A DNA stretch of 64,000 bases from Actinoplanes oblitus. Lineage in GTDB: Bacteria; Actinomycetota; Actinomycetes; Mycobacteriales; Micromonosporaceae. Each line of letters begins with the position of its first letter. The stretch's first letter is position 1. The notes under the pieces are model-generated. The model did not search any database. It worked only from the letters and a program-made list of their open reading frames with translations, and had not been told where the DNA came from. The stretch covers positions 9,061,501 to 9,125,500 of the forward strand of contig NZ_CP126980.1 in assembly GCF_030252345.1 (NCBI RefSeq), given 5' to 3'. The position numbers and the translations under genes were made by a program. Shown here piece after piece: positions 16,823 to 25,096 of the stretch.

Positions 16823-19002
16823 CCCGGGTCCTGATCGTCAGCAACGGGGTGCCCGGTCGGCCCGCCGTGCTCGCCGACACCCTGCGGCGGCTGCGCGCGT
16901 CGGGCGCCCTGATCACCCTGGCCGCCGGCGCCCCGGCCGAGCGGATCGCGCTGCCCGGCGGCGGTGCGACGGTGCACGCCATCCGCACGGCCAGACAGCT
17001 GCCCCGGCCGGACAAGCGGGCGTACCCGGACGCCGGGAAGGGCCGCAAGCTCTGGCTGCGCGCCCGGCACGACCGCCGGCTGCGGTCCCTGGCCCGGGCG
17101 GCCGACGTGCTGGTCGCGCTGGATCCGCACGCGGTGCACACGGTCTGGCAGCTCGCCCGGCGCCACCGGGCCGCCGACGCGGTCAACGGGCTGACCCCGG
17201 CGCTGCGGGCGGTGGCCGCGCGGGCCGGCGCGCCCGGCCGGTACCGGCTGCGCCGATTGCTGCGCCCGGGACCGTCCCCGGCGGTGGCCGCCGAGGCACT
17301 CGGCGAGCGGGCCGACCGGCTGGTGGAACGGGTGGCCCGGAAGGGATCCGGGCGCCGGGTGCTGCGCGACCCACACGGCCGGCGGGCCTGGCGGCTGCTG
17401 CTCGGCGCCCCGCTGCTCGGCGACGCACGGCGGCTGCGGTGGACCGAACGGGTCGCCGGGCGGCTCGTGGAGCTGGGGCTGCCGGACGAGGCGGGACTGG
17501 TCCGGGCGGCGGCCGCCCGGCGCGCCCGGCCCACCGTGGCCGTCGCCGACAGCCTGGAGACGGCGGCACAGGCGGAGTTCGCGGCCGGCCGGATCCCGGT
17601 GTTCCTGCGCGCCGCGGCGGCCGCCCAGCTGCGCCTGGCCGACCTGGCGCTGGCCCGGGACGACCTGACCGAGGCGACCCGGCGGTTCGCCAAGGTCATT
17701 CCGCTGCTGTTCCACCGGGCGGTGCACTTCGACTCGCTGGAGTCGCCGAGCGCGCGGGATCCGTACCGGAATCTCGGCGATCTGCACGCCAGCGCGACCG
17801 GGAGGGCACTCGCCGCCCCGCGCGGCCGGCGGGTCCCGGCGGCGCCGCCGCCGGACGGACGGCCGCACCGGCTGCTCTTCGTCACGCACACCAACGTCTA
17901 CTTCCTCACCGAGATCATCGAGCGGTACCGGGCCCATCCGGACGTCGAGGTGCGTCACCTGGAACTCACCGCCGATCCGGCGGCCACCCTGCTCAGCAAG
18001 CGGACCGGCCGGCTGATCCGGCACCAGCTCGGCGGCGCCTCGGACTACGGCGACGCGCTGCGCGAGGTGTTCGCGCCGGACCTGGCGTGGGCCGACACCG
18101 TCTTCGTCGACTGGTGCCTGGGCCACGCCGCGATGCTGGCCACCCTCGATCCCGGCCCGGCCCGGGTGATCGTCCGGCTGCACAGCTACGAGGCGTTCAC
18201 CGTCTTCCCGCACCTGCTCGACCTGTCCCGGGTGGACGACCTGGTGTTCGTCTCCGAGCCGCTGCGCGAGTTCGCCACCGCGGCGATCCCCCGGCTGCGG
18301 CAGCCGGGCGCACCGCGTACCCCGGTGCTCACCAACGCGGCCCGGCTGGACCGGTACCGCCTGCCGAAACCGGACACCGCCCGGTTCACCCTGGGCCTGG
18401 TCGGGGTGGGCGCGATCGCCAAGGACCCGCGCTGGGCCCTGCGGGTGCTGCGCGAGCTGCGCCGGCACGACGAGCGGTACCGGCTGATGCTGATCGGCAA
18501 GGAGCTGGACGAGGGACCGAACGCGGTCTCGGCCGCCTACTTCGCCGGGTACGCCGCCGAGCTGGCCGAGCTGGACGGGCGCGGCGCGCTGGTGCGTGCC
18601 GGACAGACCGACGACGTGCCGGGCGCGCTCACCGAGGTCGGCGTGGTGCTGAGCACGTCGGTCCGGGAGAGCTTCCACCTGGGCCTGATCGAGGGGGCGG
18701 CCAGCGGGGCGGTGCCGGTGGTCCGGGACTGGCCGTTCTTCGCCGGGCAGCGGGCCGGCGCGCGGAGCATCTTCCCGGCCGGCTGGGTGGTGCGCGACCC
18801 GGCCGAGGCGGTCCGGCGGATCCTGGCCGAGACCGCCACCGCGGCGATCTGGCGGGCGGCCGGCGCGGCCGCCGCCGAACACGCCCTGGCCACCTGGGAC
18901 TGGTCGGTGACCGCCGGCGGCTACGACGAGCTGATCCTGGGTACCCGGCTCACCCGCGCCGCAGCGTCCGGCGCAGCCGGGCGGCCACCCGCCGCACGGT
19001 GA
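16819..19002 (+). CDS. Large two-part glycosyltransferase-like protein
   Basis: A 727-residue protein. Its C-terminal part (about 350-720) is a GT-B domain: RLLFVTHTNVYFLTEIIERY, FVDWCLGHAAMLATL, VIVRLHSYEAF, FTLGLVGVGAIAKDPRWAL and VVLSTSVRESFHLGLIEGAA (the E.F.LG..E loop of GT4 enzymes). The first 340 residues begin like a second Rossmann domain (VLIVSNGVPGRPAVLADTLR) and continue as an Arg/Ala-rich helical region I do not recognise. It may be a tandem GT with one degenerate half or a GT with a scaffold domain. The GTG start overlaps the previous stop. Its 3' end overlaps the end of the convergent GT2 gene by 53 bases. Confidence 0.78.
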   Translation: MTRVLIVSNGVPGRPAVLADTLRRLRASGALITLAAGAPAERIALPGGGATVHAIRTARQLPRPDKRAYPDAGKGRKLWLRARHDRRLRSLARAADVLVALDPHAVHTVWQLARRHRAADAVNGLTPALRAVAARAGAPGRYRLRRLLRPGPSPAVAAEALGERADRLVERVARKGSGRRVLRDPHGRRAWRLLLGAPLLGDARRLRWTERVAGRLVELGLPDEAGLVRAAAARRARPTVAVADSLETAAQAEFAAGRIPVFLRAAAAAQLRLADLALARDDLTEATRRFAKVIPLLFHRAVHFDSLESPSARDPYRNLGDLHASATGRALAAPRGRRVPAAPPPDGRPHRLLFVTHTNVYFLTEIIERYRAHPDVEVRHLELTADPAATLLSKRTGRLIRHQLGGASDYGDALREVFAPDLAWADTVFVDWCLGHAAMLATLDPGPARVIVRLHSYEAFTVFPHLLDLSRVDDLVFVSEPLREFATAAIPRLRQPGAPRTPVLTNAARLDRYRLPKPDTARFTLGLVGVGAIAKDPRWALRVLRELRRHDERYRLMLIGKELDEGPNAVSAAYFAGYAAELAELDGRGALVRAGQTDDVPGALTEVGVVLSTSVRESFHLGLIEGAASGAVPVVRDWPFFAGQRAGARSIFPAGWVVRDPAEAVRRILAETATAAIWRAAGAAAAEHALATWDWSVTAGGYDELILGTRLTRAAASGAAGRPPAAR

Positions 19003-20491
19003 TCGGCCGGACCTCCACCCCGACCCGGTCGTCCGGCCCGCGCACCACGGCGACCAGGAAGAACCGCCCGCCGACCCGGTGCAGCCGGCGGCCCGCCGCG
19101 GAGACGTCGGCGGCGGTCACCGGGTACTTCAGCGTTCCCCGCCGGAACGTGATGTCCCGGAACCGGCCGTGCGACTCGCCGCGTACCAGGTCGTCGACCG
19201 GGATCACGGCGCCGGCCGTGGCCCGGCTCAGCTCGGCCGGCACGCTGGGCCCGCGCCGCACCTTCACCACCGGCGCCGGCTCGCCGGCCTGCCGCGGGAT
19301 CCAGGTGGGCCAGCGCAGCAGCAGCGCCGGGCGGCCGTCCGGGCCGCGGCCCCAGCCGACCACCGCCGGGCCGTCCTGCCGGTCGATCGCGAGGACCTCG
19401 GCGGTGGCGTCGAACCACTCGTCCGGGAAGTCCCGGCCGGCGGCCCGGAAGCCGGGGAACGCCACGTAGTAGCGGCCGGCCTCGGCGACCGCCGGGCGCA
19501 GCCGGTGCTCGGCGTAGTGCCGGGCCACCGCCAGCACGTCGGCGACGGTGCCGTGCTGGGCCAGGCTGATCGCCGCCCGGTGCCGGACCGGCAGGGCGCG
19601 CCGGGCCTCCTCGGTCAGGTACGCGCCGGCCAGCGCGCCGACACCCCGGTGGACGGCCTCCCGGTCGGCCGGGCCCGCCGCCAGGAAGCGCTCGCCGAGC
19701 AGTTTGCCGACCTCCCAGGAGAAGTGCCGGACCAGCAGGTTGTGCCGGGCGCGCGGCTCGGTGACCAGATCGGCGGCCCGGGCCAGCAGCAGCGCGGTGT
19801 CGTGCAGCAGCCGGGTGACCGGGGTCCGGAAGGTGATGTTGCTGGCGTCGGTGCGGCGGATCGCGTAGTAGAAGTCGTAGCCGGTGCGCACCGCGATCCG
19901 CCGGGCGGCGAGCACCGCCCGGATCGTGAACGGCTGGTCCGAGCAGGACGCCATGTCCTCCGGGAACCGGATCCGGTGCTCCTCGATCAGCGCCCGGCGG
20001 AACAGCTTGGTGTTGGAGAGCGCCCAGGCCAGCGGCGAGCCGGCCAGGGTGATCGCGTCCCGGTCGCCGCCGGCGAAGACCGACTGGTCGACGCGCCGGC
20101 CGCCGGCCCCGACCAACCGGCCCAGCACGATGTCGGCGCCCGTCTCGTCGGCCGCCGCCACCAGCCGCTCCAGGGCCTGCGGGCCGAGCCGGTCGTCGGC
20201 GCCGACGAAGAAGACGTAGCGCCCGGTGGCCCGCTCCAGCGCCCGGTTGCTGGGACCGGCCGGCCCGCCGGAGTTCGGCTGGCGCAGCACGGTCAGGGTC
20301 CGCGGGAACCGGGCCGCCCAGGCGTCCAGCTCGGCACCGCCGCCGTCGGTGGAGCCGTCGTCGACGGCGATCACCTGGAGCCGGTCGGTACCGATGGTCT
20401 GGGTGAGGATCGACTCCAGGCACCCGGTCAGATAGGGCATCGTGTTGTAGACCGCGACCACCACCGTCACGTCCGGAACCGGTGCGGTCAC
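18950..20491 (-). CDS. GT2 family glycosyltransferase
   Basis: A 513-residue protein with an N-terminal GT-A domain: VTVVVAVYNTMPYLTGCLES, VDDGSTDGG, SGGPAGPSNRALERATGRYV and GADD in place of the usual DxD. This domain resembles the GT2 parts of the two glycerophosphotransferase fusions of the cluster. Instead of a TagF domain it ends in a helical region followed by a beta-rich C-terminus of unknown function. The GTG start (20489-20491) shares one base with the TAG of the upstream oxidoreductase gene, so it is the last gene of a three-gene operon with the amino-sugar enzymes. It may be the transferase that uses their product. Confidence 0.85.
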   Translation of the reverse strand: MTAPVPDVTVVVAVYNTMPYLTGCLESILTQTIGTDRLQVIAVDDGSTDGGGAELDAWAARFPRTLTVLRQPNSGGPAGPSNRALERATGRYVFFVGADDRLGPQALERLVAAADETGADIVLGRLVGAGGRRVDQSVFAGGDRDAITLAGSPLAWALSNTKLFRRALIEEHRIRFPEDMASCSDQPFTIRAVLAARRIAVRTGYDFYYAIRRTDASNITFRTPVTRLLHDTALLLARAADLVTEPRARHNLLVRHFSWEVGKLLGERFLAAGPADREAVHRGVGALAGAYLTEEARRALPVRHRAAISLAQHGTVADVLAVARHYAEHRLRPAVAEAGRYYVAFPGFRAAGRDFPDEWFDATAEVLAIDRQDGPAVVGWGRGPDGRPALLLRWPTWIPRQAGEPAPVVKVRRGPSVPAELSRATAGAVIPVDDLVRGESHGRFRDITFRRGTLKYPVTAADVSAAGRRLHRVGGRFFLVAVVRGPDDRVGVEVRPITVRRVAARLRRTLRRG

Positions 20492-21561
20492 TAGCTCACG
20501 CGTTCCGTGAGCCATTCCCGCGGCGACGGCGACCGGTGCGGATGCGCGGCGACCGGGTCCGGCGCCTCGACCGGCACGTCCACGGTGCCGCCCTCGCGGG
20601 CCGAGCGCAGCAGCGCCTCGGCCACCTCCACGGTCCGCGTCGCCTGGCGCAGGGTGACCGTGTCCCGGGATTCGCCGAGCACCGCGTCCCGGAACCGTTC
20701 GTGCTCCACCAGCAGCGGCTCCCGCTTCGGGATGGCGTAGCGGACCATGTCGCCCTCGGCGACGCCCCGGAAGGTGCGCAGCGCCTCCCATTCGGTACCG
20801 ATCGCGCCGTTGGCGTAGAAGGTGAGGTCGGCGGTGAGCGTGTCGGCCACGAAGCTGCCCCGCTCGCCGGTGATCACGGTGAACCGCTCCTTGAACGGGC
20901 TCAGCCAGTTGACCAGGTGGTTGGCCATCAGGCCGCCCGCCAGGCCGGCCACCGCCGACACCATGTCCTCGTGTGGGCGGCCGCTGCGGGCGGCGGTCCG
21001 GGCCGCCACCTGCAGGTAGGACCGGCCGGTCACCCAGGCGGTCAGGTCGATGTCGTGGGTGGCCAGGTCCATCACCACCCCGACGTCGGCGATCCGCCCC
21101 GGGAACGGCCCCTGCCGGCGGGTCACGATCTGATAGATCTCGCCCAGCTCGCCGCCCTCCAGCCGGGCCCGCAGGCTCTGCAGGGCCGGGTTGTAGCGCT
21201 CGATGTGCCCGACCGCGCCGACCAGTCCCCGGCTCGCGAACGCGTCGGCCAGCCGCCGGGCGGCCGGCACCGACGGCGCCAGCGGCTTCTCGATCATCGT
21301 GTGCACGCCGGCCTCGGCCAGCCGCAGGCCGATCTCCTCGTGCAGCGCGGTCGGCACGGCCAGCACCGCGTAGTCGATGCCGAGCGCGAGCAGATCGCCC
21401 AGCTCGCGGACCACCGGTACGCCGTAGGGCCCGGTCGTCGCGGGCGCCGGGTCGAGCACGCCGGCCAGTTCGACGCCGGCCAGCGCGTGGAGCACCCGGG
21501 CGTGGTGGCGGCCCATCGCGCCCAGCCCGATCAGGCCGGCCCGCAGCGCCGGCCGGCTCAC
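20491..21561 (-). CDS. Gfo/Idh/MocA-family sugar-nucleotide dehydrogenase (UDP-GlcNAc 3-dehydrogenase type)
   Basis: A 356-residue NAD-dependent oxidoreductase: AGLIGLGAMGRHHARVL (Rossmann), MIEKPLAPS (catalytic EKP) and VGHIERYNPALQSL, a block shared with enzymes that oxidise C3 of UDP-GlcNAc or its uronate (GnnA/WlbA group). Together with the DegT aminotransferase encoded directly upstream (four-base overlap) it would make a 3-keto and then a 3-amino sugar nucleotide. A Pro/His-rich C-terminal tail is probably unstructured. Whether UDP-GlcNAc or the 6-oxidised uronate is the substrate cannot be decided from sequence; a 6-dehydrogenase gene in the same cluster makes the uronate plausible. 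Confidence 0.85.
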   Translation of the reverse strand: MSRPALRAGLIGLGAMGRHHARVLHALAGVELAGVLDPAPATTGPYGVPVVRELGDLLALGIDYAVLAVPTALHEEIGLRLAEAGVHTMIEKPLAPSVPAARRLADAFASRGLVGAVGHIERYNPALQSLRARLEGGELGEIYQIVTRRQGPFPGRIADVGVVMDLATHDIDLTAWVTGRSYLQVAARTAARSGRPHEDMVSAVAGLAGGLMANHLVNWLSPFKERFTVITGERGSFVADTLTADLTFYANGAIGTEWEALRTFRGVAEGDMVRYAIPKREPLLVEHERFRDAVLGESRDTVTLRQATRTVEVAEALLRSAREGGTVDVPVEAPDPVAAHPHRSPSPREWLTERVS

Positions 21562-22640
21562 GCCGGCACCGCGGCGCTGTTCACGGCCTCGGCGATCCGC
21601 TCCAGCTCGGCCCCGGTCAGGGTGGGGAAGACCGGCAGGGAGACGACCTCGGCGGCCGCCAGGTCGGTTTCCGGCAGGTGGGTGGTGCCGTTCGCGTACG
21701 GCCGGAGCCGGTGGATCGGCGTCGGGTAGTACACCGCGTTACCCACCCCACGCTCGGTGAGCGCGGCCCGGAACGCGTCCCGGCTCCCCGGCACCCGCAC
21801 CGTGTACTGGTGGTAGACGTGCCGCGCGCCGGCCGCCACCGGCGGGGTGAGCACACCGGCCAGGTGCTCGTCGAGGAACGCCGCGTTGGCCCGCCGCCGC
21901 TCGGTCCACCCGGCCAGCCGGCCCAGCTGCACCCGCCCGATCGCCGCGGCCACGTCGGTGAGCCGCAGGTTCGCGCCCACCACCTCGTTCTGGTACCGCT
22001 GCTCCATCCCCTGGTTGCGCAGCAGCCGCAGCCGCCGGGCCAGCTCCGGGTCGGCGGTGGTGATCATGCCGCCTTCCAGCGAGTGCATGTTCTTGGTCGG
22101 ATAGAAGCTGAAGCAGCCGGCCACGCCGAACGCGCCGGCCGGGACGCCGTGCAGGGCGGCGGCGTGCGCCTGGGCGGCGTCCTCCACCACGGCCAGGCCG
22201 TGCCGGGCGGCGAGCGGCATGATCCGGTCCATCGCGGCCGGGTGGCCGTACAGGTGGACCGGCATGATCGCGACGGTCCGGCTGGTGATCGCCGCGGCCG
22301 CCGCGGCCGGGTCCAGGCAGAACGAGCCGGGCTCGATGTCGGCGAAGACCGGGGTGGCGCCGGCCAGCCGGACCGCGTTGGCGGTGGCGGCGAACGAGAA
22401 CGACGGGACGATCACCTCGTCGCCCGGTCCCAGGCCGAGCGCCAGCAGGGTCAGGTACAGCGCCGAGGTGCCCGAGTTGACGGCGACGCAGTGCCGCCCG
22501 GCGACCACCGCGGCGAACTCCTCCTCGAACGCGGCGACCTCCGGCCCCTGCACGACCAGCCCACTGCCGAGCACCCGGACCGCGGCGGCGATCTCGTCCG
22601 GGCCGATCACCGGGCGGGCCGGTGGAATGGACGCCGTCAC
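21558..22640 (-). CDS. DegT/DnrJ/EryC1/StrS sugar aminotransferase
   Basis: A 360-residue PLP enzyme that aminates keto-sugar nucleotides. Blocks: HCVAVNSGTSALYLTLLALG, GDEVIVPSFSFAATANAV, VVEDAAQAHAA and the PLP lysine in FSFYPTKNMHSLEGGM, all canonical. It is paired with the 3-dehydrogenase gene that overlaps its stop, suggesting a UDP-3-keto-sugar aminotransferase (GnnB/WlbC-like). The GTG at 22638-22640 is chosen because GAGGGAG lies five bases upstream; an earlier ATG at 22697 lacks one and would add 19 non-family residues. First gene of the operon running to 18.95 kb. No sugar N-acetyltransferase follows. Confidence 0.9.
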   Translation of the reverse strand: MTASIPPARPVIGPDEIAAAVRVLGSGLVVQGPEVAAFEEEFAAVVAGRHCVAVNSGTSALYLTLLALGLGPGDEVIVPSFSFAATANAVRLAGATPVFADIEPGSFCLDPAAAAAAITSRTVAIMPVHLYGHPAAMDRIMPLAARHGLAVVEDAAQAHAAALHGVPAGAFGVAGCFSFYPTKNMHSLEGGMITTADPELARRLRLLRNQGMEQRYQNEVVGANLRLTDVAAAIGRVQLGRLAGWTERRRANAAFLDEHLAGVLTPPVAAGARHVYHQYTVRVPGSRDAFRAALTERGVGNAVYYPTPIHRLRPYANGTTHLPETDLAAAEVVSLPVFPTLTGAELERIAEAVNSAAVPA

Positions 22641-22796
22641 TCGTGCTCCCTCACCAGAGGCAGGCGGCATCCGCCCCGTCCGTGACGGGGCGATCACCTG
22701 CTGTTACCTGGGGGTGGCGCGAGTCACATTACCGCACCAACCGGTGCTTTTCGCCTAAGGTGCGCTGCTGTCACTTCATGTCGACAGGAGACGCGC

Positions 22797-23282
22797 ATGC
22801 GGGCGGTACTCGCCACGCTGGGTTACGTTTTGTCGCCCGATTCCGCACGGGTGCTGATGATCCGCCGGGACACCCGGCCGGACGACATCCACTTCGGCTA
22901 CTACAACGGGCTCGGCGGGAAGCTGGAGCCGGACGAGGACGTGGCCGGCGGGATGCGCCGCGAGATCGCCGAGGAGGCCGGGCTGGCGTGCGGCCCGCTC
23001 GACTTCGCCGGCACCATCTCGTGGCCCGGGTTCGGGCGGGGCGGGGAGAACTGGTTCGGTTTCCTGTTCCGGATCCCGGTCTGGACCGGGACGCCGAGAA
23101 CCGCCAACGACGAGGGGTCGCTGCACTGGGTGGAGCGGGCCGACCTGCTCGCCGGGAAACTGCCGATGTGGGAGTCGGACCGGCATTTCCTGCCGTTGGT
23201 GTTCGCCGACTCCCCGACCGTCTTCCACGGCGTCATGCCGTTCGCCTCCGGCAAGGCGGTGTCCTGGTCCTACACCACGTGA
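22797..23282 (+). CDS. Nudix hydrolase, MutT/8-oxo-dGTP diphosphatase-like
   Basis: A 161-residue Nudix protein. The Nudix box runs GGKLEPDEDV through REIAEEAGL, with the expected catalytic glutamates; FGYYNGLGGK before it resembles MutT/MTH1-type 8-oxo-purine nucleotide hydrolases. It would clear oxidised or other nucleoside triphosphates in the cytosol. The start is well set by AGGAG six bases before the ATG, and a TAAGGT at 22756-22761 may be its -10. It is convergent with upp, with 31 bases between stops. The exact substrate is uncertain, as usual in this family. Confidence 0.88.
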   Translation: MRAVLATLGYVLSPDSARVLMIRRDTRPDDIHFGYYNGLGGKLEPDEDVAGGMRREIAEEAGLACGPLDFAGTISWPGFGRGGENWFGFLFRIPVWTGTPRTANDEGSLHWVERADLLAGKLPMWESDRHFLPLVFADSPTVFHGVMPFASGKAVSWSYTT

Positions 23283-23313
23283 CCGGTGCTCGACGCGTAC
23301 CGGAAAGGGGTTC

Positions 23314-23955
23314 TCAGAATCTCCGCATGCCGCCGAACTGGCGGTCGCCCGCGTCGCCGAGGCCCGGCACGATGTACGCCTTCTCGTTGAGGCCCTCGTC
23401 GATCGAGGCGGTGATCAGGCGCAGCGGCAGGCCGGAGTTCCGCAGGCGCTCGACGCCCTCCGGGGCGGCCAGCACGCAGCAGACGATGATGTCGGTGCAG
23501 CCCCGGTCGGCGAGCAGCTCGCAGCAGTGGATCAGCGAGCCGCCGGTGGCCAGCATCGGGTCGAGGACCAGCACCGGCTGCCCGGAGAGGTCGGCCGGCA
23601 GCGACTCCATGTAGGCGCGCGGCTCGTGGGTCTCCTCGTCGCGGGCCAGCCCGACGAAGCCCATCGACGACTCGGGCAGCAGCGCCAGGGCGGCGTCCGC
23701 CATGCCCAGGCCGGCCCGCAGCACCGGCACGATCAGCGGCGGGTTGGCCAGCCGGGTGCCCTCGGTGCGCGCGACCGGGGTCTCGATCGGGTACTTCTCG
23801 ATGGCGAAGAGGCGGGCGGCCTCGTAGACCACCATGGTGGTCAACTCGTGCAGGGAGGCGCGGAAGACACCGGACTCGGTCTCGGTCCGGCGCATCGCGG
23901 TGAGCCGGGTCTGAGCCAGCGGGTGATCTACGACAAGGACGTCCACGGCCCCCAA
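23314..23955 (-). CDS. upp: Uracil phosphoribosyltransferase
   Basis: A 213-residue enzyme making UMP from uracil and PRPP. It has [14 protein letters not shown] at the start, [14 protein letters not shown], the PRPP loop [11 protein letters not shown] and the C-terminal [15 protein letters not shown]; length and motifs are typical of Upp. The first codon is taken as a TTG (23953-23955) because GGAGGA lies eight bases upstream; a GTG at 23946 gives the more usual N-terminus but sits 17 bases from that site. It is divergent from deoC across a 152-base region filled mostly by an inverted repeat. It is part of the salvage group in this window. Confidence 0.95.
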   Translation of the reverse strand: MGAVDVLVVDHPLAQTRLTAMRRTETESGVFRASLHELTTMVVYEAARLFAIEKYPIETPVARTEGTRLANPPLIVPVLRAGLGMADAALALLPESSMGFVGLARDEETHEPRAYMESLPADLSGQPVLVLDPMLATGGSLIHCCELLADRGCTDIIVCCVLAAPEGVERLRNSGLPLRLITASIDEGLNEKAYIVPGLGDAGDRQFGGMRRF

Positions 23956-23963
23956 CCTACCGT

Positions 23964-23969
23964 TCCTCC
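23964..23969 (-). promoter_or_regulatory. Ribosome binding site of upp
   Basis: GGAGGA on the minus strand, eight bases before the TTG at 23955 and 17 before the GTG at 23946; the spacing favours the TTG. Confidence 0.6.
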
Positions 23970-23994
23970 AAGATCAACTCCCGCCGGGTCGGCA

Positions 23995-24095
23995 AGGTTC
24001 TGTCTCGTGGGTCGGGTGGGGCTGCGGCGGGGCCCCAGCCGGCACCCGACGCCGGGACCTCGCCTCACTCCCACGCGATCCACGAGACAGAACCT
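23995..24095. repeat. 101-base inverted-repeat element between upp and deoC
   Basis: The left arm AGGTTCTGTCTCGTGGGTCG (23995-24014) and the right arm (24076-24095) are inverted copies differing at one base in 20. The match continues inward with few mismatches (TCGGGTGGG against TCGCGTGGG), giving a stem of about 27 bases. The GC-rich centre contains GGGGCCCC. The right arm ends at the -10-like TAGAAT of deoC. No target-site duplication is visible. It may be an operator, a transcript hairpin, or a small MITE-like insertion. Confidence 0.75.
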
Positions 24096-24100
24096 AGAAT
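24095..24100 (+). promoter_or_regulatory. Candidate -10 of a leaderless deoC promoter
   Basis: TAGAAT matches the actinomycete -10 consensus and is followed by seven bases and the ATG of deoC. There is no Shine-Dalgarno in CGCTTTC. No good -35 is seen; that region is inside the right arm of the inverted repeat. Confidence 0.55.
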
Positions 24101-24107
24101 CGCTTTC

Positions 24108-25037
24108 ATGACTGCGACAGCGCCCATCGGGCTGTCCGATCTCCGCTCCTTCCTGCACGGCCTCCCCGGGGTCGACAAGGTGGGCGTGGAGGCGAGGGCG
24201 GCCGCGCTCGGCACCCGATCGGTGAAGACGAGCAGCAAGGCGAAAGCCATCGACCTGGCGATCCGGATGGTCGATCTCACCACTCTCGAGGGCGCCGACA
24301 CGCCCGGCAAGGTGCGCGCCCTGTGCGCCAAGGGGCGGCGGCCCGACCCGGCCGACCCGAGTTGCCCGCCGGTCGCCGCGATCTGCGTCTACCCGGCCAT
24401 GGTGCCGGTGGCCGCGGCCGCGCTGGCCGGCTCCGGGGTGCACCTGGCCAGCGTGGCCACCGCGTTCCCGTCCGGCCAGGCCCCGCTCGAGGTGAAACTG
24501 GCCGACACCCGGGCCGCGGTGGCGGCCGGTGCCGATGAGGTCGACATGGTGATCAGCCGGGGCGCGTTCCTGGCCGGCGACTACGCCAAGGTGTTCGACG
24601 AGATCGTCGCGGTCAAGGAGGCGTGCGGCGGCGCGCACCTCAAGGTGATCCTGGAGACCGGCGAGTTGGCCACCTACGACAACGTCCGGCGCGCCTCGTG
24701 GCTGGCCATGCTGGCCGGCGCCGACTTCATCAAGACCTCCACCGGCAAGGTCGCGGTGAACGCGACGCTGCCGATCACGCTGGTGATGCTGGAGGCGGTG
24801 CGCGACTTCCGGGAGCGGTACGGCCGGCAGATCGGCGTCAAGCCGGCCGGCGGGATCAAGAACACCAAGGACGCCATCAAGTACCTGGTGCTGATCAACG
24901 AGACCGTCGGCGACGACTGGCTGAGCCCGGACTGGTTCCGGTTCGGCGCCTCCTCCCTGCTCAACGACCTGCTGATGCAGCGCACCAAGCTGACCACCGG
25001 TCACTACGCCGGCCCCGACTACTTCACCCTGGACTGA
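24108..25037 (+). CDS. deoC: Deoxyribose-phosphate aldolase
   Basis: A 309-residue class I aldolase cleaving 2-deoxyribose-5-phosphate into glyceraldehyde-3-phosphate and acetaldehyde, the last step of deoxynucleoside breakdown. It has AICVYPAMV, VDMVISRGAFLAGD, LKVILETGEL, the Schiff-base lysine in FIKTSTGK and GVKPAGGIK. The length suits the longer DeoC form. Acetaldehyde could be used by the aldehyde dehydrogenase gene that follows 59 bases later. The ATG at 24108 has no ribosome site and lies seven bases after a TAGAAT, predicting a leaderless mRNA. Confidence 0.96.
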   Translation: MTATAPIGLSDLRSFLHGLPGVDKVGVEARAAALGTRSVKTSSKAKAIDLAIRMVDLTTLEGADTPGKVRALCAKGRRPDPADPSCPPVAAICVYPAMVPVAAAALAGSGVHLASVATAFPSGQAPLEVKLADTRAAVAAGADEVDMVISRGAFLAGDYAKVFDEIVAVKEACGGAHLKVILETGELATYDNVRRASWLAMLAGADFIKTSTGKVAVNATLPITLVMLEAVRDFRERYGRQIGVKPAGGIKNTKDAIKYLVLINETVGDDWLSPDWFRFGASSLLNDLLMQRTKLTTGHYAGPDYFTLD

Positions 25038-25096
25038 GGGACCGTGCTCGCCAAGGCGGCTCCGCCGCGGTTCAAAAGCAGAAAATCGTGGTGACA

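Noticed and set aside
14056..19002. One continuous plus-strand frame of 1648 codons
   Set aside because: The real gene in this frame starts at the GTG at 16819, which overlaps the previous stop. The earlier part overlaps other clearly coding genes.
23985..24107. Target-site duplications flanking the 101-base inverted repeat
   Set aside because: The bases on either side (GTCGGCA and AGAATCG) do not match, so insertion by a transposon cannot be shown.
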